From positions 1-26,147 of the forward strand of contig DDTL01000199.1 of assembly GCA_002344345.1 (NCBI GenBank): a stretch of 26,147 nt of DNA, given 5' to 3'. The notes beneath the pieces are model-generated. The model ran no database searches, was not told the DNA's origin, and saw only the letters and a program-made list of their open reading frames with translations. Shown one piece after another: positions 1 through 7,134 of the stretch (position 1 is its first letter; each line of letters opens with the position of its first letter). The stretch comes from Saprospiraceae bacterium UBA2365. GTDB lineage: Bacteria; Bacteroidota; Bacteroidia; Chitinophagales; Saprospiraceae. The translations under genes and the position numbers were made by a program.

Positions 1-149
1 CCTTCAATTCCTATAAAAATTCATATTTAACTGACTTTATAAAAAATGTAACTAATCTATGAATTATTAACGCTGAAATTCTAATGTAAAAAAACTTTAA
101 ATACAAAGACGGATCAAAGTTTCTTTATGAAATAGAAATCATATACTTC

Positions 150-2129
150 CTATGGCCTCCAATCGAGGAAATTTTCTATACGATACCACCTATTGTAGTT
201 TTTATGCCAAAATTGTGCTGGATTAATTGAACCAAAATATTCATTGCTGTAAACTGTTATTTCGTTTTTTTTGTAATCAGATTTATTATGATCTTTTGGG
301 TCGATATAAGTTAAGACTAGCCTTCGTTTTGTATCAAAAACTCCTTCATATACAGGGGTGATGAATTCCCAATATCTGCCTGTTCTAAGAGTAGTAATGC
401 CATAACTATTTCCACACCAGCTTTCTGGCAAGTTTTCAATATCTTTCCATTCTCCCTTTTTATCTTTAGCCTGAGCTTTTAAATTCAAACGACAATCCTG
501 AGAATTAAAATCAATGTCCACAGAGGTTAAATTTGCAACATAAACTTTGATGCCATTAAATTTACTATTAAAAGTTTCCCGATGTTCAGGAAGTACTGAA
601 ATGCTGATTGAATTATTCTTAAAAACATCATTTTTAACAATGGATTTTGAAAAAAATGAAAGCTTCACGCCTTCCGTACCTTTATTAACTAGCTCTGGAT
701 CAGGATAAACCTTGAAATATCCATTTTTCATAAAATCAATATTGTAATTTTCTAATCGTTTTCGCTTCTTCATAGATTCCTGCCATACTATTTTTCCATT
801 TTTATTGATATAGCTAAGTCTATCATCAATTTTACATCTCAGCAATCCGTTTTTATAACCACTTTCATCATAATAGTCAATAATGGGCTCTGTAAGAATT
901 GTACCATCTATTCTGGCAATACCACATTTGGCGGAATGATTATAAATGTCATCATTTTCCAGCTGTTTATAAGCAAAATGGTTTTTATCTGTAGCAAAAG
1001 TAAGTATTACACTGAAGTCTGGTTTAATTAGGAATACTCCATTAGTGTCAATTATTCCGAATTTTTTTCCGATTCGGACTGAAGCAATTCCATTTTGAAA
1101 ACCTTCATGGGGTACCATATTAAATGTATCGGATGAAATTGCTTTTCCAAAAATATTCAGAGCAATGTATTTTTTATTTTCCAATTGAACAAAAGCTCTG
1201 TTCTCTGAAAAATCTGATACATCTCTATAAGAAGAATCATTAAAAATAATTCTGCCTTCTAAATTCATGTAGCCCCAATAATAACTTTCATCATATGATA
1301 GATCTTCCCTCTCGGAAATACCTTTTTTTTTCTTACTAATTGATACCATACCACAATGGACATCACCATCCAGATTGACTTTTGTTAAATTTTCAGATAA
1401 AACCAGATTACCTTTCATATCATATATACAAGTTGATTCATAATCATCGAAATCAATTTCAGCATTCTTTTTCCCGGTGGTAACACTAAAGAAACCATCA
1501 CTACAATCTCCAATGTACTCTGAAATTCCATAAGGAATAATAAAATTACCAGATGTATCAATAACTCCGATTTCTAGATCTGAATTTGTATTTTTGTTGA
1601 TATTGGTTATCGGTAGATGGTCCAAACCTTCAACGACTGCTGCGCCATTTTTGAATTCATTGATTTTTCTAAATATGGTATCAATAACAAGAACTCCTTT
1701 TTTATTGATTATCCCTGCCTTACCTGTTGAAGTTTTAACCATAGATCTACCATTTTTAAATGAACTCATTTCAATGAAAGGGCTTGCAAACACTTTTTGA
1801 CCGTCATGCCCTATACATTCAGGTTTACCATCTAAATAAACAATAGCCAGACCTTCACTGAATGATAGTGCAAAATCAAATTGTTCAGAAATGATGAGCT
1901 TCCCTTTTGGATTGATATATCCAAACAATCCGTCATGCCTGACCGGAGCAAGACCTTCCGAAAATTCTCCCGCAGAGCGAAAAACAGGTTTAATAATTAC
2001 TTTTCCATCTTCGTTAATATAACCAAAACGGTCATCCTCATAAATCAATGATAATTCTTGAAATCCGGTTTCCGTATCAGAACAACTTAACAATAATAGT
2101 GCAATTCCCCAAAAAAAATTGAAGTTCAT
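150..2129 (-). CDS. WG-repeat lipoprotein with C-terminal beta-rich domain
   Basis: A 659-residue protein that begins with a short hydrophobic stretch ending in LLLLSC, a lipobox with Cys16 as the likely lipidated residue, so it probably sits in the cell envelope. From about residue 28 to 450 it carries roughly nine or ten degenerate WG (KWG) repeats, recognisable by recurring phrases such as FGYINEDGKVIIKP, FGYINPKGKLII, AGIINKKGVLVI and FGIIDTNGVFLIKP, each followed by a 'F..G.A.V' strand. The last ~190 residues contain no repeats and look beta-rich, perhaps immunoglobulin-like, with a lone WCGNS segment. WG-repeat proteins are common in Bacteroidota and usually have no known biochemical role; binding to a partner or surface is plausible. 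The gene is more AT-rich than its neighbours and lacks their excess of GATC tetramers. No promoter box was recognised upstream. Confidence 0.85.
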   Translation of the reverse strand: MNFNFFWGIALLLLSCSDTETGFQELSLIYEDDRFGYINEDGKVIIKPVFRSAGEFSEGLAPVRHDGLFGYINPKGKLIISEQFDFALSFSEGLAIVYLDGKPECIGHDGQKVFASPFIEMSSFKNGRSMVKTSTGKAGIINKKGVLVIDTIFRKINEFKNGAAVVEGLDHLPITNINKNTNSDLEIGVIDTSGNFIIPYGISEYIGDCSDGFFSVTTGKKNAEIDFDDYESTCIYDMKGNLVLSENLTKVNLDGDVHCGMVSISKKKKGISEREDLSYDESYYWGYMNLEGRIIFNDSSYRDVSDFSENRAFVQLENKKYIALNIFGKAISSDTFNMVPHEGFQNGIASVRIGKKFGIIDTNGVFLIKPDFSVILTFATDKNHFAYKQLENDDIYNHSAKCGIARIDGTILTEPIIDYYDESGYKNGLLRCKIDDRLSYINKNGKIVWQESMKKRKRLENYNIDFMKNGYFKVYPDPELVNKGTEGVKLSFFSKSIVKNDVFKNNSISISVLPEHRETFNSKFNGIKVYVANLTSVDIDFNSQDCRLNLKAQAKDKKGEWKDIENLPESWCGNSYGITTLRTGRYWEFITPVYEGVFDTKRRLVLTYIDPKDHNKSDYKKNEITVYSNEYFGSINPAQFWHKNYNRWYRIENFLDWRP

Positions 2130-2255
2130 AATTTCAGTTTTATATTGAACGCGCTGAAACTTCTGATATTCTGATCACCCCGAACTTGTACTTAAAAATT
2201 ACGATTTATTTGCTAACTCATCAGCATAGAGCTATATTCCTTGATTGAAAAACCC

Positions 2256-4076
2256 TCAATACAACATCATTTTCTTCACAAATATTCCCTTATCATGCTG
2301 AACCTGAAAAAGGTAACAGCCATTGGATAGCCGGCTGGTATCCATTCGTTCACCGGAATGTAACATGCCTGTCTGGATCACACTGCCTGTCAGATCAAAC
2401 AGGGTGTATACAAAAGGGCCGGATGCCGGAACATGCAACAGGATGGTGATCCATTGATCCGCAGGATTCGGAAACAGGATCAAATCCTCGGCAGCATTCT
2501 CCGGTGTAAAAACAGCGACTGTATTGTCCTTAAAAACACAATTTTGAAGCGCCTTATACTTAGGATTTTCGGTGTCCTGAAAGTTTTCTTTGATGCCCCA
2601 GCTTCCCCATTTTGAGTAGGTGCCGTGGGAGGAAAAATGACAGAGCAATCCACCTGCATGTTGATACCAAAAATCCATATAATCACAATACAGTTCTTCC
2701 AGAGCTGAATCATGGTTGGCAGCGATCAGTTTATTGGTCAGAACTGTATTGTTGACATTATTTCCGGTAGCAACCAGATGTTGTCCGGCTTCATAACAGA
2801 TCAATTCCAATTGATGTTCATCCGCAACTTCCTTGTTGTTGGCGATCCATTCAAATGCATCCGGCAAACTTTGTTCCAATCTGTCAATGATTTCCGGAAT
2901 GGTCACATCGTTTTCTTCATGGTTGTTGATGATCACGTTTGCCACTTCGCCTCCGAAATAGGGTGCGATCGCAACAGCATCTGCTTTCACCAGGTCGGGA
3001 TTGAATGCCGGGTCTTTAAAATAAGTGATCAGTTGGTTGGTCAGCCAACTGTTGGCTGCCTGTGAAGGGATGATCCGGATCAGGCGATCATCCTCAGTAA
3101 AAACCTCATTAAATATCCTGAAAACATCAGCGGATCTTTTGGCTGTGTATTTCCAAGTTCTTTCCCAGGGCGTGCCTGTGATGCCGAGGTTGGCTGCAAA
3201 AGCTGCACAATCACCATTTTGTGAAAAACCTGCATTCCATAATTCATTACTGTATTCCAGGTATATTTTTAATCCGGGATCCAGGGTTTGCTTCAACAAG
3301 CCGGCCAATTCAATGATGTAATCGTCATCTGCCCTGTGAGGAATATTGATCCAGATGTCTTTTTGGGTGGTATTCGCCAGTCGTACCAAATATTCCCATG
3401 CGACACCACTCTCCTGTGCCTGTGAATAATAAGAATAAGGTGTTATGTCTGCCCATGAGGCTACCTGAGAACCATTGGTCCGGGTAAAATCCATAAACCT
3501 GATCACGCTGAAATCTTTCAGGAAAGTGAGGAATTCCGTCGTAAATATCTGATTTTCATATGTATCAGTGTAATCAGGGTAAATGAATTTGATATCACTG
3601 ATTGGATTTCCCGGTTCGGAAGACAATATTTCCAGCATGACCTGACCTGTGACGGGTAAGAGTATATCTAAGGGGCAATTGTAGGTTCCGGATGCTCCAA
3701 AACTGAGTCTTACCTTACCATTTCCTTTCACGATCAGCCGATAATTTCCGATTGGGACAGCAGATCCGATATCCCAAAGCATAAGTGTTTTGACCAATTG
3801 CGGAGCATGAATGCCGTCGTCAAAAGGGATCTGGAGAGGATATCCATTTGCATTGAGTGGAACGTTGATCCCGGTATCCCATGGTCCGCCACCGGATGCA
3901 TTGGAAGAGATCCATTGCCTGCATTGTTTGAAGGCATCGGTAAACACCAGTTCGGTGGAATAATCGCTTACAGATGAGATATTGATGCCGATGGGTTTGT
4001 TGTTTTGACCCATTGAATACTGGAAAAGCAAAGAAATAATGAAGTAAGCAAGAAAATATTTTATTGTACTTTTCAT
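2256..4076 (-). CDS. Secreted clan GH-A-like glycoside hydrolase-like protein with T9SS sorting domain
   Basis: The ORF is open to 4130, but the Met at 4076 begins a classical signal peptide (MKSTIKYFLAYFIISLLFQ, then YSMGQ), so I start it there, giving 606 residues. The central part resembles a TIM-barrel glycoside hydrolase of clan GH-A. It has an Asn-Glu pair in YSNELWN (Glu about residue 278), the expected acid/base position, and a second Glu in ICYEAGQ (about residue 429), the expected nucleophile position; the ~150-residue spacing fits that clan. A beta-rich segment precedes the barrel. From about residue 530 to the end there is a type IX secretion C-terminal domain: LFPNPADQ, then DLTGSVIQTG, RLSNGCYLFQV and the basic ending KKMMLY. 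The protein is thus probably exported and released or surface-anchored, acting on a polysaccharide. The substrate and GH family are not recognisable, and an inactive carbohydrate-binding relative is possible. Confidence 0.8.
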   Translation of the reverse strand: MKSTIKYFLAYFIISLLFQYSMGQNNKPIGINISSVSDYSTELVFTDAFKQCRQWISSNASGGGPWDTGINVPLNANGYPLQIPFDDGIHAPQLVKTLMLWDIGSAVPIGNYRLIVKGNGKVRLSFGASGTYNCPLDILLPVTGQVMLEILSSEPGNPISDIKFIYPDYTDTYENQIFTTEFLTFLKDFSVIRFMDFTRTNGSQVASWADITPYSYYSQAQESGVAWEYLVRLANTTQKDIWINIPHRADDDYIIELAGLLKQTLDPGLKIYLEYSNELWNAGFSQNGDCAAFAANLGITGTPWERTWKYTAKRSADVFRIFNEVFTEDDRLIRIIPSQAANSWLTNQLITYFKDPAFNPDLVKADAVAIAPYFGGEVANVIINNHEENDVTIPEIIDRLEQSLPDAFEWIANNKEVADEHQLELICYEAGQHLVATGNNVNNTVLTNKLIAANHDSALEELYCDYMDFWYQHAGGLLCHFSSHGTYSKWGSWGIKENFQDTENPKYKALQNCVFKDNTVAVFTPENAAEDLILFPNPADQWITILLHVPASGPFVYTLFDLTGSVIQTGMLHSGERMDTSRLSNGCYLFQVQHDKGIFVKKMMLY

Positions 4077-4253
4077 ATCCAAAGTATGGGTTAGCATTGA
4101 TTGGTTGTTTGATTGTGAATTGACTTTCAATTATTTAGAAAATAATCAAAACCAATTATATGTAAATATAGTCCATATAAAAGCAAAATAGTAAAAAAAT
4201 AGCTTGCTGTTTAATTTGTGTCTTTAAATCGTTTTAGAGGCAATCAATAACAA

Positions 4254-4345
4254 CTCAGTGGTGCTCTGTGCCTCCTCAGTGTAATTCTGTGCAAGCTGTA
4301 TTTATTACACGGAGAGCCACGGAGTAGACACGAAGGGCCACTGAG
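4254..4345 (+). repeat. Hairpin repeat unit 1 (92 bp)
   Basis: The outer arm CTCAGTGG pairs perfectly with CCACTGAG at the far end. At unit position 4 it has A opposite T at 89, where unit 2 has T opposite G, so both sides changed while pairing was kept. The third heptamer, CTCAGTG, is instead left with an A-G mismatch. Confidence 0.8.
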
Positions 4346-4381
4346 ATTTTTTACATATTAGAGAAATAGAAATACTAACAA

Positions 4382-4473
4382 CTCTGTGGTTCTCTGTGCC
4401 TTCTCTGTGCAACTCTGTGAAACAGGAAGAAATTACACAGAGAGCCACGGAGTAGACACGGAGAGCCACGGAG
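4382..4473 (+). repeat. Hairpin repeat unit 2 (92 bp)
   Basis: The most regular unit: all four left heptamers read CTCTGTG, and the right ones read CACAGAG once and CACGGAG three times. The innermost pair is fully Watson-Crick and the other three each contain one T-G wobble. The loop (GAAACAGGAAGAAATT area) differs from the other units, whose loops contain CTGYATTTATTA. Confidence 0.8.
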
Positions 4474-4516
4474 GAATTTCAGTCCTGAAAATCAATATTT
4501 TAATCAATAATAAAAA

Positions 4517-4608
4517 CTCTTTGGTTCTCTGTGCCTCCTCAGTGTAACTCTGTGTAACCTGCATTTATTACACAGAGAGCCATGGAGTAGACATAGAGGG
4601 CCACGGAG
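4517..4608 (+). repeat. Hairpin repeat unit 3 (92 bp)
   Basis: Same length and register as units 1 and 2. The first heptamer is altered to CTCTTTG and the third to CTCAGTG. On the right arm CATGGAG and CATAGAG replace CACGGAG. Its downstream flank (TTTTACATAT) matches that of unit 1, which suggests duplication of a block larger than the repeat. Confidence 0.8.
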
Positions 4609-4651
4609 AAATTTTACATATGGATGAAGTATTGGATAGCACGAAATATGC

Positions 4652-4741
4652 CTCTGTGGTTCTCTGTGCCTCCTCTGTGCAACTCTGTGTAACCTGTATT
4701 TATTACACGGAGACCCACGGAGAAGACATAGAAGCACTCAG
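4652..4741 (+). repeat. Hairpin repeat unit 4 (90 bp)
   Basis: The left arm is nearly identical to unit 2. The right arm degenerates toward its end, with AGAAGCACTCAG in place of GGAGAGCCACGGAG and a 2-bp deletion, so the outermost stem pairs poorly. It ends 30 bp before the stop codon of the minus-strand DUF5362 gene. Confidence 0.75.
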
Positions 4742-4770
4742 ATGAGTGAGTCAATACTTAATTTCCATTT

Positions 4771-5235
4771 TTATAAAGCTTTCCAAAACATGAAATTCAT
4801 AGAGGTTAGAATCAAAATTGCCAGAACATAGATCCCCAACATAACAATCACCATGATGCCTGTAAACTTGAAAAAGGACTTGAGATTGGAAAAAGCATTG
4901 GTTACATGGGTTTGATCCACCAGGATCAGTCCAGATTTGATTCTGTTTGAAAACCTGTAAAGATAAGTGACCGGGAAATAGTAAATAGCTGCTATGACCC
5001 AATAAATGATCCCGAATAGTCCCAGTGCTGGTCTGACTCCTAAATCTTCAAACATACTGAAATTGGTGACCATCATAAATATACCAATTATGACCAGTAA
5101 TCCCATCATCACATAACCCATGATGGCCAGAAACTTAGCCCATTTGGCCGTGTTCAAAAGATAATGTTTGATCTCGCTTGTGAATTCGATCGTTTTAACC
5201 TGTTCTTCTGTAGTGTTTTGTTCAAAGTTTTCCAT
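4771..5235 (-). CDS. DUF5362-like three-helix membrane protein
   Basis: A 154-residue protein with a short acidic soluble N-terminus (MENFEQNTTEEQ) and three clear hydrophobic segments at about residues 34-58, 70-93 and 124-148. A basic loop between helices two and three (YRFSNRIKSG) suggests that loop is cytoplasmic. Size, the SNRIKSGL-like loop and the NLKSFFKF segment before the last helix match what I recall of the DUF5362 family, small inner-membrane proteins common in Bacteroidota with no assigned function. It stands alone on its strand with a 627-bp gap upstream. The Met chosen is the first in the frame and gives a natural N-terminus. Membrane location is well supported; the family name is from memory and less certain. 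Confidence 0.75.
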   Translation of the reverse strand: MENFEQNTTEEQVKTIEFTSEIKHYLLNTAKWAKFLAIMGYVMMGLLVIIGIFMMVTNFSMFEDLGVRPALGLFGIIYWVIAAIYYFPVTYLYRFSNRIKSGLILVDQTHVTNAFSNLKSFFKFTGIMVIVMLGIYVLAILILTSMNFMFWKAL

Positions 5236-5600
5236 AAAAATGTTGTTTAAATGATTCCTACTCTGTTGGCTTTTCGGATCCCGCCATTAGTTTTATTTCT
5301 TAATTTTTTTTAAGCTATTTTTTTGTGCTATAAAATCCATATCCTCTTTATTACGATCAAATGATTATTTCCGGGCAATGCCAGAATTTGTATTGATATG
5401 AATTCCTGCCAGTCTTTTATTTGAAATCGGATCATAAACTTACAAAATTATTTTGAGAGATATGGAAGAAAAGAGGAAAAATTTCCTGAAAGTGTAATGA
5501 GAAGCTCAAGTGTTGAATAGGTTTTGAAGGCAGCATTTTTGATTTTACTTTTTCGTATAAATATATTAAAAATAAATAGATAGCTATCATAACATTTGGC

Positions 5601-5669
5601 CTCTGTGCTTCTATGTGCCTATTCTATGTAACTGAGTTAAATCAGGATTTATGACATAGAATATCTCAG
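5601..5669 (+). repeat. Degenerate fifth copy of the hairpin repeat
   Basis: It begins CTCTGTGCTTCTATGTGCC, clearly related to the left arm of the main array, but is shortened. An 8-bp perfect inverted pair, TTCTATGT and ACATAGAA, keeps a hairpin. It lies about 860 bp beyond the main array, on the other side of the DUF5362 gene and in the same orientation. The boundaries are approximate. Confidence 0.6.
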
Positions 5670-5785
5670 AAAACCGCCATAACTGATCCTCATTTTCAGA
5701 TAAATTTTCCAAAAAATTCTGTCGCCATCAAATCCTGTTTTTTCATTCACATTGCAAACCTTTACCTTCATCTTCAAATTAGCAT

Positions 5786-5793
5786 TAATTTTG
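5786..5793 (+). promoter_or_regulatory. Bacteroidota-type -7 box for the DUF2279 gene
   Basis: TAATTTTG matches the TAnnTTTG -7 consensus of the Bacteroidota housekeeping sigma factor. No clear TTTG -33 element lies at the usual distance. A transcript would have a leader of about 65-70 nt before the ATG at 5863. Confidence 0.45.
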
Positions 5794-5862
5794 CCTGACA
5801 GTATAAGGGTTTTTGAACCTGAACATAGTCATGTCAAAAATTACAAACGTCATACTTAATAA

Positions 5863-6876
5863 ATGCACAGAAGACCACGCATAAAATTATTTTTCCTTAC
5901 ATTACTCCTGATCATCAGTCAGTCTGCATTGGTCTTCGGGCAAAATATTCAGGCTCAGCCTGCTACTTTCTTTACACCCGCAGACACATTCAACAAAAGC
6001 CGTACTTATGGCCTCCTGAGTGCAGGCAGTGTAGCATACCTTTCTTCAACCTGGGTACTCTATCACGCATGGTACAAAGACTATGCACTCACTGCTTTTC
6101 ACCTCGTGGACGATCGCAATACCTGGCAAAATACGGACAAGGCAGGGCACGCCTATACCGCATGGATGCAGGGTAGCCTGACATATGACCTGGCCAAATG
6201 GACAGGCGCATCCAATAAACAAGCCATCATCGCCGGTATTACCACAGGTTTGCTCTTTCAATCTACCGTCGAAATGCTGGATGGTTTCTCCAGGGATTGG
6301 GGATTTTCCATGACTGATTTTGCTGCGGATGTCGCCGGAACAGCCTTGTTCGCCACGCAACAGTATTTTTGGGATGAACAAAAGATCAAGCTCAAATTTA
6401 GCGTTTTCCCTCAACAATACCCGGATGAACCCGTTCTGTCTGATGATGGAACGACCTCCATGCTGCTTTCAGAAAGGGCAACCATGCTCTATGGCAATAA
6501 CCTGGCAGTCCGAACCCTCAAAGATTATAATGCACAAAAGTACTGGTTGTCCGCAGGCCTTCAGGATCTGACGGGTAGCGATCGATTTCCGGCATGGCTC
6601 AATATTTCTGTTGGCTATAGTGCAGAAAATCTTTTTGGCGGTATGGAAAATCATTGGATGAAGAACGGGAAAACCTATACACTTGATCCGATTAAATATC
6701 CCCGTTATCACCAGATCTACATCGCGCCGGATGTGGATTGGTCCAGGATCCATACCCGCGTTCCATGGCTAAAGACCTTATTCAAACTCCTCAACCTGAC
6801 CAAAACGCCCGCTCCGGCCATCGAGATCCATAACAGAGATGGATGGAAAGTCGCTTTCCGGGTATTGGTGTTTTAG
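5863..6876 (+). CDS. DUF2279 (YfiM-like) envelope protein
   Basis: A 337-residue protein beginning with a basic N-terminus and a hydrophobic segment (about residues 8-26) ending ALVFGQ, a likely signal peptide cleaved before Gln or Asn. The middle, about residues 48-175, has the look of DUF2279: a hydrophobic helix (LLSAGSVAYLSSTWVLYHAW), then DKAGHAYTAWMQGSLTYDL, then a second hydrophobic stretch (AIIAGITTGLLFQSTVEML) and a DGFSRDWGFSMTDFAADVAG segment rich in Asp and aromatic residues. DUF2279 proteins are envelope proteins of unknown function, often co-listed as predicted lipoproteins, though no lipobox Cys is present here. It ends just before a run of 8-bp repeats. The start is the first ATG of the frame and gives a proper signal peptide. 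Confidence 0.8.
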   Translation: MHRRPRIKLFFLTLLLIISQSALVFGQNIQAQPATFFTPADTFNKSRTYGLLSAGSVAYLSSTWVLYHAWYKDYALTAFHLVDDRNTWQNTDKAGHAYTAWMQGSLTYDLAKWTGASNKQAIIAGITTGLLFQSTVEMLDGFSRDWGFSMTDFAADVAGTALFATQQYFWDEQKIKLKFSVFPQQYPDEPVLSDDGTTSMLLSERATMLYGNNLAVRTLKDYNAQKYWLSAGLQDLTGSDRFPAWLNISVGYSAENLFGGMENHWMKNGKTYTLDPIKYPRYHQIYIAPDVDWSRIHTRVPWLKTLFKLLNLTKTPAPAIEIHNRDGWKVAFRVLVF

Positions 6877-6880
6877 TGTT

Positions 6881-6957
6881 TTGTTGAATTGTTGAATCGT
6901 TGAATGGTTGAATTGTTGAGTTGATGATTTGTTGAATTTTCAAATTCTCAAATCTCC
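6881..6957 (+). repeat. 8-bp-periodic repeat tract after the DUF2279 stop codon
   Basis: Seven TTGTTGAA-type octamers (TTGTTGAA twice, TCGTTGAA, TGGTTGAA, TTGTTGAG, TTGATGAT, TTGTTGAA) are followed without phase change by TTTTCAAA, TTCTCAAA and TCTCC. It starts 4 nt after the TAG stop of the DUF2279 gene. The reverse complement of the same pattern fills 14505-14592. The TTGAA and TTCAA parts can fold on each other, so a weak hairpin at the 3' end of the transcript is possible. Confidence 0.8.
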
Positions 6958-7001
6958 ATTCCTTTCCCTGATTTTTTTCCTTCATTTCATTTCAATATTT
7001 T

Positions 7002-7009
7002 TACCTTTG
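7002..7009 (+). promoter_or_regulatory. Bacteroidota-type -7 box upstream of ileS
   Basis: TACCTTTG is an exact match to TAnnTTTG. A transcript from here would have a leader of about 120 nt before the ileS ATG. No good TTTG -33 element is seen. The leader contains no recognisable T-box, whose specifier loop and tRNA-binding bulge I do not find. Confidence 0.5.
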
Positions 7010-7134
7010 CTGCTTCGTTTATTTTTTTGGGGCACTTTTGGCAGGTAACAACGCTGAAGACCTTTGTTTTCAATGAAATACATTTGTCGAACGAACCCTG
7101 AAAAGAACTTTTTTGACTTTCAGAAAAAGATGTT

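Larger units (their letters stand above)
4254..4741 (+). repeat. Array of four 90-92 bp hairpin repeats with unique 36-43 bp spacers
   Basis: Four imperfectly palindromic units lie at 4254-4345, 4382-4473, 4517-4608 (each exactly 92 bp) and 4652-4741 (90 bp). Each left arm holds four copies of a CTCTGTG-like heptamer at unit positions 1, 11, 22 and 32. Each right arm holds four CACGGAG-like heptamers at 55, 65, 76 and 86. All four pairs are in exact register (i+j=93), giving about 38-bp arms around a loop of about 16 nt. Spacers are AT-rich; those after units 1 and 3 share TTTTACATAT. The array fills the gap between DUF5362 and the hydrolase-like gene. No coding potential is convincing and there is no cas gene. 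Strand is given as plus because G-U pairing favours that transcript; transcription itself is inferred. Confidence 0.85.
5236..5862. other. 627-bp gap between divergent genes with one decayed hairpin repeat
   Basis: This AT-rich gap separates the divergent DUF5362 and DUF2279 genes and should hold both promoters. It contains a decayed copy of the hairpin repeat (5601-5669) and a -7 box for the plus-strand gene (5786-5793). I see no ORF, RNA gene or other structure. Confidence 0.6.

Noticed and set aside
4504..4737. 77-residue minus-strand ORF inside the hairpin array
   Set aside because: Its Cys/His/Arg-rich sequence is simply the translation of the repeated CTCTGTG blocks, and it repeats itself at the array period; nothing suggests a real protein.
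4254..4741. CRISPR array
   Set aside because: The repeat-spacer layout is superficially similar, but the repeats are 90-92 bp, divergent from one another and fully palindromic, and no cas gene is nearby.
7010..7134. T-box or other riboswitch in the ileS leader
   Set aside because: Only a weak CTGAAAAG/CTTTCAG inverted pair is visible; no specifier loop, antiterminator or conserved T-box bulge is found, and T-boxes are not expected in this phylum.
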